Below, piece by piece: positions 51,200 to 64,000 of a stretch of DNA of 64,000 nt (position 1 is the first letter of the stretch; each line of letters starts with the position of its first letter). Source of the DNA: Blastocystis sp. Blastoise. Lineage: Eukaryota; Sar; Bigyra; Opalinata; Blastocystidae. Position numbers and translations under genes: made by a program. The notes under the pieces are model-generated. The model ran no database searches, had not been told where the DNA came from, and worked only from the letters and a program-made list of their open reading frames with translations. The stretch lies in assembly GCA_039096225.1 (NCBI GenBank), contig JBBPEB010000013.1, positions 647,501 through 711,500 of the forward strand. Reading direction: 5' to 3'.

Positions 51200-54100
51200 T
51201 TAACTAGTAATACCAAGATGTCTAGCATATGATTTTGTAATAACATCTGTAAATACTTGTATAAATGAATTTTGATCATTATCTTCTCTAAGGAAAGTAT
51301 GTGTTGGATATAATTCATGTACAGTATTATAAGTTCTTCTTAATTCTTTAGCAAGAACAGGTACAAAATATATATCAACATTTAATCGTTTTAATTCATA
51401 TATACGTTGTTTCCATACATCATTCCAATCTTGATGAGTATCAGGATGTTCAAAGAAACTACAATCTTCAGAAACACCATGATTTGGGTAATCACCTACA
51501 ACTACCATTAAATGCTTATATTTATTATAAGGTTCTGCATTAATACGTTCATATCCTTGTTTTATACCTCCTTGAACATCTTCACAATATCCTGAACAAC
51601 TTTCATCACCAAAACCACCTCCTTCCGTTATTAATCCATCTATAAATAAATATATTTCATTTATATCTTCTTTTATACCACTACATGAAAATTGAGGTTG
51701 TTCTGTTTCAAAGAAATCTCTATAACCTACTACCTGCATAGCTATCTTTGCATTATCTTTATGTGCTGTTTTACGAATATTTACTAAAGATTTAAATATA
51801 TTTTTAATATATTCTTGTATTTCTTCTCTAATTGGTCCCATAGATCCTGTACAATCCATTAATATAGATAAACAGAAATCATTTGTTAAACCACTAGGAC
51901 GATATACATCTATTTCTTTATGTTCTACATCTGAATATTTAGACATATCAATAGTTTTAGGTATATTCACATTTACATTTTGTAATACTAAATATTTTTC
52001 TATATTTAATAACCATATAATAGCATTTGATATCCATCGACTAGTACCATCTTCTGTAAATTCGATAAATAATTTAGAAGCAGCAGTATCTATAATCATT
52101 CTTCCTTCATTATTTATAGATTCACGTAACATAATAGCAACATTTCCTTCATGTTCACGTGCAAATACTTTGAAATTATTATCTATTAATTTCTTTTCAT
52201 CTAAACAAGCTAATGTTTTACCTTCATATATACGATATAAACCAGTATCAATACGACAGGAGGCTTCATCTTGGAAAAAATCAGTACCTATAGTGACAAA
52301 AGTACCCTTATTAACATTACTATTATTCTTTTTATCTCTTGTCATATAAGAACCACCTTCTATACGTTTATTGGATGTTATAAATTGAATTTTATAAAAT
52401 TCACGGAAATATATATCAGCTTCATAAGTAAAAGGGAAATTTTCTAATAACCAGAATAAACTACCTCCATGAGTATGATAATAATGAAGATAATTTAAAA
52501 ATGGAGATAAATAAGAAATATCAGGATTACCTGCTAATTCTGGTAATAATCCATCACCTGCAGAACATGTTATACAAACTACTTTATATTTACCAGTTTT
52601 TATTTCTTGTATAGCTGTAAAATAATCATATACTACTTTAACTTGAAATCCTTTTTGATCATGTAATTTTATATAAGGAGACATCATATCTTTAAGTTTA
52701 TTTGGTAATCCTTTCATAAATACATCATAAGTAATATCTTTATCAATAACATTACCTTCAGTATCATATTTATCCGATCTTCTTAAATATAATAATATAA
52801 ATAATATAGAAAAATCACCAAATTGATGATCTTGACCTAAATCATAAGAATTCGATTCAGTATTCGCTAATAAACTATTATTAAAACTATCTAATGTACT
52901 ATTTACATTAAATAATTTAGCTCTTAATTCATATATACTATATTCACCATCAATAGAATCTATACATTTCGTATCAAATTTATGAACTTCTAATGAATTA
53001 TATTGCTTATTCTCAATAAATAATGAATCTATATTTGATTTATATAAATCTTTTGGTTCTTGTTTAGTTTCTATATGTATATTCATAATAGCATCTCTTA
53101 TATGTTTAGGATCTTGACTCCATAAGAAATTAGGATATATATTTTTATAATCATTTAAATATTTACCAATACCAATAGCAATTGTTTGTATATCATTTTG
53201 ATTAATCGATTGTTGAATAGATTTTTTATTATCATCAATATTCGTACCATTAGTAAATATAAATAATAAGCCAGGATTACTTCTTGCCATTATAGTAGCA
53301 TTTGCATATTGAATACCATTAGATAATACTGTTTGATTTGTAGGAAGAATAAGTAATAATAATATATTTGTTAATATAGATGTTGTCCATAAATCAGAAG
53401 AAGGTATACCACAACATATTTTATGTATAGTATTATTACATATCCATATATCTATTTCACTTATACTCATTTCACTTATAGCTCTTAATAATAACATAAT
53501 TGTTAATATAGAATGTTCTCTATTTAATTCATTAAATCCAGAAATAGAACAATCAATAATAAAAGATACAGAATAACTACGTATTTTATTACCTGTCTTC
53601 TTTTTAAATATTTTACCATCACCTGATTTAGTTATAATATATTTAATATAATTCGATATATGTAATGAAGTACCTGTCATACTTGGAACCCATGATGTTG
53701 GTTTATTTGGTGTTAATATACTACTATTTAAAGAATAAAATAATATATCACCTGGTATATTTTCATTTAAATCACGATATAAATGAATACTACCACCATT
53801 TGTAGAATATGTTAAATCTTTATCTAATATAGTTGGATATATAGAAGAAGAAGAAGATAATAAAGGTAATATACTATGTAATACACTATAAAATGTATCA
53901 ATATTATCTTCTTTAGCTTTTTGTAATATACTTAATAAAGATTGTATATAATCTATATGAATATTATTATCTTTCTTATATTTATTATATAAAGTACATT
54001 TAAATTGTTCTTTCGTAGGAAGAGAATCTTTTTCTTGTTCATATAAATAAAATAAACTATTTTCTTTACTTTCTACATTAATAAAACTATTTGATTGAAT

Positions 54101-55176
54101 ATGTTCATATTTTTTATCTGTATATAATAATTTAATAAAATCATTATTTTCAAATAATTGATATATTTCATTAATATCATCAAGTGAATATAGATGAGAT
54201 GGGAAATTTAATTCTAATTGATTTGTTTGCTTCTGTAAATATATATCAGATAATTGTTCTTCATCAGTTCCTAATAATCTTATTATATAAAAAGAAGGTA
54301 ATATTTTTTGAATAGAATCTTGTATAGTTGATAATGGTGATAATAATTGTTCACTAAAACAATCACTTATTAAGATATATAATGTATCTATGAATTGAAT
54401 ATCATCAGTACATTCAAATATATCTAATGGTGTTGAAGGTAATTTCTCAATAAATTCTAAATCAAAGATACGATTGATTTTAATACGTATATCATCATTA
54501 TAATCATTAATAAGAAATGATTTACCTCTTGAAGTAGTACATACAATACGTGTTTGTATATTAAATTCATTACATAATAATATAAATAAACAAGAAAGAA
54601 GTGATCTTAATCTAGATTTATTTTCTTTATGAGTTAAATGAGTATCAATGATTATTGTTATATAAGGAATCATTTTATTTTCTTTATATTCATTATCTTT
54701 TAATAAACCATATATATATTGTATAATAGGTAATAATAATGTATATATTTGTTGAGAGAAAGGAGTTACTGACAAAGGAGTTATTTCTGACATTTTAGGA
54801 CGAATTAATTTTTTAGATTCACTTTTACATTCTATATAATTTTGTATAGAAGAACGTTCACTAATCATTTTATAATAATCATCTAAAGAAAGTGATTTAA
54901 AATGTTCTAAAATATCTTGTACATTCGTTTTATGAACATATTCATCTTTTTTACTCTTTTTATTTTGCGAATTATTATCTTCATTTAACATAGAATTATT
55001 CATATCATTATTATTATTGTTATCATTTGAATTAGATATATGTTCTTTTTGATATTGATTTAATACATAATCAGGAATTAAACCCATTTTATCATTATTT
55101 ATAAATTGATTTGTCATATAAGAAGATAAAGAAGTATTAAATGATATTGTAGTATTTATAGAAGAAGATGAATTAC

Positions 55177-55209
<33 letters not shown>

Positions 55210-58200
55210 CAGAATCATCTTCATTATTATTCTTATTCTTATCTATATCTATATCTTGATTATTATCATGAAAACCAATAGAATTCTGATTATCTTCATT
55301 ATTATCAGATAAATTCTGATTTTTTCGTTTTTCTCGATCTAATTCAAATAATATTTGATAATTTGAAGTATTACGCTTTTTATTCTTTTTCTTTTCTTCT
55401 TCTTCCTTTTGTTGTTCTTCTTCATTTTTATCTTTTTTATTATTCTCTTTAATTGGATCTTTTGAATATATATCTGTATTTATAACATCATTTGATTCAG
55501 AATTTAAATCATTCTTTTCTTTTGTTTTCCATTGTAATGGCTTTTTATTTGTTAATAAACTAAATATATGATCAATTATATTAACAATAGATTGAAAATA
55601 ATTATTTTTATTATTACGAATATATTCTAAAGCACTAAGAATAATATATATATATTCAGATTGTTGAATACCAATAAATTCTACAATAGAAGACATTGAA
55701 TCTATATAACTCTCAAGATTATTATAATTATTTATAAAATTATCCATAATATTCTTTTCCATTTCTTTTATATCAGTAACATTTGTAAATATAACACGAT
55801 TTTGAATTGTTTGAGATTCATAAAACACATTGAGTTGATTATATTGATCAATAATAAATAATGATCCTTTTTCATAATAATCTATTCTAGAAGATTCATC
55901 AATAAATTCAATACTTAATGAGTTATTCAACTTTTGTATATCTCTTTGAATTAATTTTTTATCTTCTTTTATACTATCTTCTAATTCTTCAATAGACATA
56001 TAATCTTTATATTCAGATTGATAAAAACGATTTCTTTTATATTCTTTTTCTTCAATTCTTTTATAAATTTCTTTATTTTCCATATCAATATCATAATTAC
56101 GTTCATAAACTTTAATTTCATTATTATATTGTATTTTAACTTCTGGATAAATACATAATAAATTATGTCCATTTCTAGGTAAATAACATTCTACATCTGT
56201 TTTTAATAATATATTTGAAGGAATAATTTTAAATAATAAATAAAATATATAATAATGTTTACCAACATTGATTTCAATCGGTTGTCGAACGGTCTTTTGA
56301 CCTTTATAAATAGTTTTTAAATGAATAGAAAGTGATGTATTTGTAGCTTGAATATCATAATCATTTGTATTTACAGCAGTTACATATACATAGTCTTTAT
56401 TCATAATAGGAATAGTAATAATCGGATCATGTATTGATTCATATAAATCAGGTAAAGTATATATATTCTCTTTAGGGAAATATACTTGATTCTTATGAGG
56501 TCCTAATATAATAATACAATTATTTAAAGAATAATTAGTATTTATAGAATGTTTAATATATGGTGATTTTATAAAATTATTAGGAAGAAAGATTTTATAT
56601 GCAGGCAATATATATCTCTTTTTAGATTGTTCATAAGTAGTACATAATTGATTCATATCCTTTTTACATTGATCAATATCTCTTAAAGTTTGTTCATAAC
56701 GTCCTAAATAATCATTATATTTATTAATAGAAGTATCTAATTGTTTAAATTCACAAGAATCAAGTTGATCACAAAGATTATCTATATAAAAGAATGATTT
56801 CTTTTCCTTTTCATTGAATTGCATTTTTACTTCAGGATGAGATGTTATTTTATATAAATTTGCTTGAGTAATCTTTTGATGACGATATCTATCAACATAA
56901 TTATATCTATTATTTTCATTATATCTATTATTATTACCATAATTATTATTGCTATTACCATAATTATTATTGTTATTACCATAATTATTATTATAATTAT
57001 CATAATTATTATAATTACTTCTAGAAGAAGAAGAACGTGTATTGTACGAATTATTATTCTTATTCATATTTGTATTATGTTCACTTCTCGATGAATAATG
57101 AGCAGGTATATCACGTTGAACTCTATATATATATTGTTTATCTTCTTGGTCTGGAAGACATAAGGGTAAACATAAATCCATAGACTTAGAATTAAATGAA
57201 TAACATGAACTAATAACAGTTTTAGAAGGGAATATATATAAGAAAGTAGAATCAGGACACGTATCATCATTATATGTAATAGAATCATTATAATAAGGAT
57301 TATAATTATTAGTATATGGATGAGAATTACTAGGTAATGAATGTATAAGCTTATTATAGTCAATAGTCTCATCTATATCATAGTATAATTCTAATCCTTT
57401 TGCACTTTCAATCATCTTTTCAAATATAAAATGAATGAATGTAGATTCATTATCATTATGATCATACTTATAAAATGCAACATTATATATACCATCATCT
57501 ATATTACAATAAGCATAATTAATATTATAACTAGTATTATATATTTCCCATTCACAACTACTAAATGGGAACATAAATATATATAAAGAAGTATCTTTAT
57601 GTTGAGAATTGTTAGAATCAAAGAAGACATCATATAACCCTTCATATGGTTTATTGATATCAATATATATACGTGATTGCTTAAAACATAATTCACTACC
57701 TTTTGTTTTACATCGAATAGAAAAACTTATTCTATTGAAAGTGGATGGAAAATATATATAAGCTAATTTAATAGTGAGTGCAGATTCAGGCTTATCAGTA
57801 AGTATTTCATCTTTATTTAATAACATTTTTCTACATTTATCAACAATTTTATTATTTCCACTTCGTTTAAATCGACTAATACTACGTATAAATTCATTTA
57901 CACTATAATGATATAACATAGTTATATTATTTAATTCATTATCATGTTGTAAATCACTATTATTTTGTATAGAAGATGTATTATGAGTATTATTATGAGT
58001 ATTATAATTATTATTATAATCATCTTCATAATCATGATGATAAATAGATGAATCCGAATCAGAAATAGACATAGGACTCTCATTATTACTATTACCTTGT
58101 TTAAATACACCTGTAAACGTATGCAAAACATCTTTAATAAATCCAAGTGGATTATTCTTAGATTTATGTTCGTTTTTATTCTTATCATCATATCTACCTT

Positions 58201-60010
58201 GATTCATATTATTATTATTATATTTAGTAACAACTTCTTGACCTTCATTTTCAATAAATAAATACATTTTCTCTATTCCTTCTTCTAATGTCTTTGCTTC
58301 ACCTATAAGGGAGCTTCTTTTTGCTTTACAATCATTTATTTGTTCTTGATATCGTCTATTCATATTATTATGAGTTTCTATAAACTGTTGCATTATATTA
58401 TGAAATAATTTATTACAATTAGTAACTGTAGTGATTCTATTCATATTATTCTTTTCTTTATTATCATATATATACATATAATATTCTAATAAGTCTCTAT
58501 AAATAAAAGTACATGACTTTGATTTTAAAGGACATAATAAACATATTTTCTCATGAATAGGAAATCTTGTTTGATACCATATTAAAGTATCTATTTTATT
58601 AGGTTTAGTTTTATCAGTTATAAATTGTAAATCAACTTGTATACAATGAGATATATATAATTCACCTGGTTTTATTGGTAAATATGGTTCATCAGATTTC
58701 TTTAATAATCGTAAATATTGCCAAATATTATTATTATTCATTTCACTTGGTTGTATAGTTGATAGATTAGCAACAATACTATATACTGTATAAGCAATTT
58801 GATAATATTGTAATTGATGATATTCATATCCTTGTTGCATTATATTATTAACATAATCTATTACTCTATTTAATACACCTTGAGGATATAATGTTTCCTT
58901 AAGAGAAGAATATATCTGTATAGATAATAAGCCATAATTCTTAAGAACTTCAATACTCCCCATTATAATATCTTGTGGATAAAATTGATGTATATATAAA
59001 TCTTTATTTTGAATTAAACGTAAAGTCTTTTCATCAAAATGAGTTTTTGATGCAACATCATTCATACAAAATTCTATATAAATACGTAATGATTCATAAA
59101 TATCACCAATTAAATTCATATTCTCAATAATTGTATTTTTATTTAAATTCAATAAATCAAAAATATTAAAATATTGAATAACTAAAGGTTGAATAGGTTT
59201 ATTACTTTTTATATATTCATTCATATCTACAATAAAATGAGAATAAGATATATATTTCTTTGTATTTATATCTTTAATAATTGAATAATCAATACTATCT
59301 ATATTGTCTGTATTCATTGTATCTAATTGATTATATAAATGATCTAACATATCATTATTAGTATATAAATTCATGAAATCATTGGATATACTACCATTAA
59401 TACGACGTAATCTTTCTAATATAATATTCTGTTTATATATTAATTTACGGTTTTCTTCAGAATTACTATTTAATAATTGATATGAATTTTCTAATTCCAT
59501 ATGTTTATTCTCTATTTCTTTATAATAATCTATATATGGAGATTCATTAAAGATTTTATATCTTGAATTCTTTTGAATGTCAATATATTTATTCTTTATA
59601 GTATTTATTTCTGCCATATGTTTCTCAATTTGATTTAATTTATCTGATGTCCTCATTCTCTTTATAGTATCATATCCATCACATAATATTTGTACATTTT
59701 TAAATAATTCTTCAGGATTTCTAAATGGAAGATTCGTATCAGATTGATCAATTATCTCCATTATATGCTCATATTCTAATTTATGATTCTTTATAGCAGA
59801 CAAATTTAAAAATTCTGTTTTTCTATTAAATAAATAACATAATACAGCAACATGATGAAGAGGAAATTGTTTTGAAATTCTTATAAAAGTATCATTATGA
59901 GAATCATAATAATTAGGTATATGTTGTTTAGTATTCTTTATTCCATATTGTTCAAATAATAATTTCATATGTGAGTCAAATGGTATTAAATAAAATAAAG
60001 AAATCGGTTG

Positions 60011-60107
<97 letters not shown>

Positions 60108-63100
60108 GATCTTAAATTATATCGAGTATTATTTCCATTATTATTTGAATTATTATTAATAAGAGGAGGATATTGATAATCTTTTAACTTCTTCCAACGT
60201 GTTAAATCATCATAAAATACTGAATTGGGATAATAAACAGGTCGATTATCATTATTAAAATAAGATATAATTAAATAAATTAAATATATAGGATAACAAA
60301 GGGTTGAACAAGATAATAAAGATGTAGAATAAGTAGAAAAAAGTGCATTTACACATTCTTTCCATGGATATAAATAAAATTTAGATATATTTTCATTAAG
60401 ACAATTCAATACTATTGGAATCATAGATTGTATTTCACTTGATGTATAATAATTATTTCTATTAATAAAGTCTTGAAATTGATTAACAACAGAGTTATTG
60501 ACTTTAAATTGTTCTATTTTACTTTGATTTTTATTTGGTGTATATCCAAATTCACGTATAAACATTTGTATAGAATTATGTTCAATACAACGATATGCTT
60601 TAAAGAATGATTTTGCTTCTTCATCTCCAAATGCAAAAGGCTGAAGTTTATCATTTTGATTATTATAATTATAATTATAATTATTTCTATTATTATTATA
60701 AAAGCAAATTGTTGCAATTTCTTGAATAGATTGTGATGTTTCAAGTGAAATAGAAGATAATAAAAGACATCTAGATAATAATGGAGCAGGTACTATAGAT
60801 ATATTCGTAGAAGAAAGAGTAAAGAATAAACGGAATTCTTTATGTATAGGGCAAACTCGAATTGATTCATTTTTAGGTGATTTTTGTTTATATAATTCAT
60901 AATCATCATAATTCATATATATACTTGGTTTATCTGATTCTAATAAAGTAAATTGAGGATGATCTTGACATAAAGAATTCAGACGTTCTAAGATATCACC
61001 TGAAACAAGTTGAAGATCTTCTAAAACTATCCAATTTCCATTTTCTATAGCATCTATTAATACACCATTACGAAAACAATAATTAACTTTATGATCAATA
61101 GAATCTGTACTTTCATATCTACCTATTAATAAACTTGTAGTACTTTCTGAATTCATATGAATAAATATTATTTCATGATTTAAATATTTAGCAAATTGTT
61201 GTAATACATAAGTTTTACCTGAAGGTGATGGACCATAAAGAAGAATAGATCGTTTTGATTGATAAGCCATTGCTAATTTATATATTAATTGTTTTTCACA
61301 TGTTGTTAATTGTATATCATCTATATTATTATTATTATTACTATTATTTCTATTCTTTGATGATTGATTTGATGGTTTATATATTGGTAAATTAATTGTC
61401 CATGGACCTTGAAATGATATATATTGATTATTATCTTTATTTACTCGATTATAGATTTGATTTATAGATTTGAATTGTATAGTTAACTCAGGTACAATAC
61501 CAACTTTTTCATCTATACTCTTTAAAATATCACCATAATATTTACAACAAAAAACTAACCAAATACCTGCTTTAATATCTAATGGTGAATGAATACATAT
61601 ATCTACTACTTTTAATATATCTCTTAATGTAAATGGAATTCTTGTTTGTAAAGCTACTTGTTGAGTTATAGTAAACAACTCTTTTAATTGATCTTTAAAT
61701 TCTTGACTTGATATAATATTTTCATTACGTTTTAATACATCATCATTATTATTATTTTTATTCTTATTCTTATTTATAAGTTGTCTTAAATTATTAATTG
61801 ATTCTAAGAAATAACAAGATAATTGAATAATTTCTACTAATGAAAAATTAATATCTTTATAATAAATACAACAATTAACTAATGACATAGGTAATGAACT
61901 TCTAGTTGAAGACATAGATACAGGATTTAATGTACCTACAATATATAATATAGGTAATTGAATAGATATAGATCCAGGTATAGTAAATGGTATATTATGA
62001 ATACTATTATGTATTAATATATTAATAGAATCTAAAACTTCAGGTGATGCTAAATTAATTTCATTAAATATTAAACCACATTCTTTTTCTTTATATTGTT
62101 TTAAAAATGAAGTTAAATCACTATCTTGAAAAACAATATGATTTTCAGAATCTACTTTATAACAACCGAATAATTCTTGAATAGTTATATTTTGAGCAAA
62201 ATCAATAATTTTATAAGGTATTTGTTTATATTGAAATATTTTTAAGGCATTCTCAGATTTACCAACACCTGGTGCTCCTTCTAAAAGTATAGGTATATGT
62301 ATATTCATTGATATTAATATAGATATAATCATATGAATAGTTGTTGAAATAGGATAAATTATAGAATTCGTAGAAACATTATTATTATCGGAAATACTAT
62401 TATTATTCTTCTTTAATAATTGTATTAAATCTCTTGAAATACTAGGTTTAAAGCAATTACTAATAGAGAGTGAGAGTTCAGGAGATAACCCAAATGGATT
62501 ATTTGAAGATTGTTGAATAGATGTTGAAGGAGGAAGAGAAGAAGAAGAAGAAGGAGGATTATCAATATCAATATCAATACTATTATTAGTATTATTATTA
62601 GTAGTAGAAATAATACTAATATTAGGATATAAATAATGTAATAAATGTTCAGAAATAGGTGATTTATATAAACCAGATTCTAAAACTTTTAAAGATTGTT
62701 GTCTTTCATAAGTATCTTTTCTACAATATTCTATATAGAATAATGCATCTTGTGGTATATTAAATATATCTTTAATTTGATTAGCTAATGATAAAGTAGA
62801 TAAAGAAGTAGTAGTTAATTGAAATTGTGGATATAATTCAAGTATTTCTTCTTGTTTCATTGGTTGACAAGGAACAGAAATAAAATCATCTTTTAAAGAT
62901 AATCGTGTATAATGTGAAATATCAATAGTACTAGTAATAATAGGATTATGAGTAAGTATAGTAGAGATCATATCTGTAGCATCTTCATAGAAGACTTGAT
63001 GAGGATTATAATGTAATAACATATATAATCGTGGGAATATAGAAGTATTTAATAAATCTAAATTCTTAAATACTATAGGTTGATCTTTTATAATACCATT

Positions 63101-64000
63101 CAATATACTACCTGTAGTAAAGAATAAATTATTCGTATTATTATTATTATCTGAGATATTATTATTATTATCATTATTATTATCATTATTATTATTATTA
63201 TTATTATTAGGTCTATTTAAAAATGATTCTAAATAATGTATCCATTTTTCTTCATTTTCAGATATATTTCTATTTCTATTATTATTTTGTAAATATATAT
63301 TATTCCATAAAGATTGAATTTCTGATTGGTTAGCTAAAGTTGAAAAACCAATTAAATGACTAATTTCAAGTGAACGACTTAATTCAATAGTATATAATGA
63401 TGGATATATATAACTTAATATATCATATTGATAAGATTCAGTTCCTATTAATATTATTGGATATTCATGACACACAATTCCTATACGGAATAGTGTTTCA
63501 AGTTTCCACGATGAATCTTCTAGTTCTTGTCCATAATAAGGTATATATACATCAATAATATATTTAGATAAATGATAATAATAAAAACATGTTTCCATTT
63601 CTACATTATTTGTTGATGATTTATCTTCTTCTTCTATCATTATTTCTGGATCTTCATTTTTTATTGGCTTTTCAAATTGAGAATAAGAAATACTATTTAT
63701 TAATTCTTGATACATATGTCTTGGTATTTCATTAATTTTATTATTAAATTCTTGAATAGAAATAATTTCTTTCTTTAAAATAACAGGAGTAGATAAGAAT
63801 TCTTTTAATGAGTTCATTGGATATTGTTGAATTAAATAGGATATTAATGAATTATTAAATAAAACTAATAAATAAAGAATCGAAGGTGGATTTGGAAATA
63901 AGGATTGAAGATACTTACATCGTATTAATAAAGAAAAAGGAATATCTGTATTATTATATAAAGCATACATATTTAAATGTCTATCAACATAATTAGCATA
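51200..64000 (-). CDS. Giant midasin-type AAA+ protein with multiple VWA-like domains (5' end outside window)
   Basis: Intronless over 12.8 kb and still open at the right edge, so the N-terminus is missing. Counting residues from the ATG at 63970: AAA module 1 has Walker A GAPGVGKS (~570), Walker B GLIFNEINLASPEVLD and sensor VGTLNP. Module 2 has GPSPSGKT (~916), NWIVLEDLQLVSGDILERLN and FTLSSTN. Both are of the midasin/dynein-related AAA_5 type. In module 1 the Walker B Asp is Asn (FNEIN). A poly-Asn run (~1290-1320), long helical regions and acidic Asn/Asp-rich linkers follow. The C-terminal third has a VWA-like IIIDTHLT (~3110), a VWA with DCSIS MIDAS (~3473), a Rossmann-like segment (VVCITCSAGDG, ~3800; amidotransferase-like fold possible) and a C-terminal VWA with DCTGSM (~4038) and GGGFGDESCSGYCEDVQGG. 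Midasin uses a MIDAS/VWA domain to pull assembly factors off pre-60S particles. This is not midasin itself, and its client is unknown. Confidence 0.8.
60015..60107 (-). repeat. Poly-Asn codon run in AAA+/VWA gene
   Basis: About 30 consecutive ATT units on the plus strand, AAT (Asn) codons on the gene strand, between the AAA modules and the helical middle region. Confidence 0.95.

Noticed and set aside
51200-64000. Calling the giant gene MDN1 (midasin)
   Set aside because: AAA modules are midasin-like, but the C-terminal third has several VWA-like domains and a Rossmann-like insert, and only two modules are visible in the window; naming it would overstate the evidence.

Overview
This is an extremely AT-rich nuclear window from a free-standing eukaryote. 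Genes are broken by short introns, usually beginning GTATAT or GTATGT and ending ATAG. Asparagine codon runs, (TA)n and (TTA)n tracts are common. The gene set includes cytosolic ribosomal proteins, a complex I subunit (so probably a respiring mitochondrion), AP-4, CCR4-NOT, a hAT transposon and a midasin-like giant protein. Composition and poly-Asn recall dictyostelid-type amoebae, but I cannot place the organism, and no prokaryotic or viral gene layout is present.

Layout. 1-4.1 kb: noncoding with a hairpin-forming tandem repeat. 4.1-12.0 kb: ribosomal protein uL30 (RPL7), a 13-exon type I membrane protein (signal peptide, Pro/Thr stalk, EGF, Cys-rich DCGG module, one TM), complex I subunit NDUFA2/B8, and a BTB-TLDc protein. 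12.05-14.88 kb: an apparently intact hAT transposon with perfect 8-bp target duplications. 15.6-23.0 kb: a ~2.0-kb inverted duplication whose arms each carry an identical organelle-targeted aspartate ammonia-lyase gene, with an SSUH2-like gene between them. 23.8-26.6 kb: a gene-free 2.8-kb segment bounded by 44-bp inverted repeats. 27-36.4 kb: CNOT10, a LOA1/Vps66-like acyltransferase, AP-4 sigma, eS4 and uS12. 37.5-45.7 kb: two head-to-head class I PI-transfer proteins, a zinc-ribbon protein, CMSS1 and a small unknown gene. 46.7-64 kb: an Asn-rich RBR-type ubiquitin ligase-like protein, tail to tail with an intronless gene (more than 4,266 codons, running off the right edge) for a midasin-type AAA+ protein with several von Willebrand A-like domains.

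Points that stand out: (1) the AAA+/VWA giant beside a divergent RBR-like protein; (2) the aspartase inverted duplication; (3) five introns in three housekeeping genes (uS12, eS4, NDUFA2) that, where protein conservation fixes the junction, cannot be given an AG 3' end; (4) a paired C-run motif upstream of all three ribosomal protein genes and not noticed elsewhere upstream of genes; (5) the two mobile elements.
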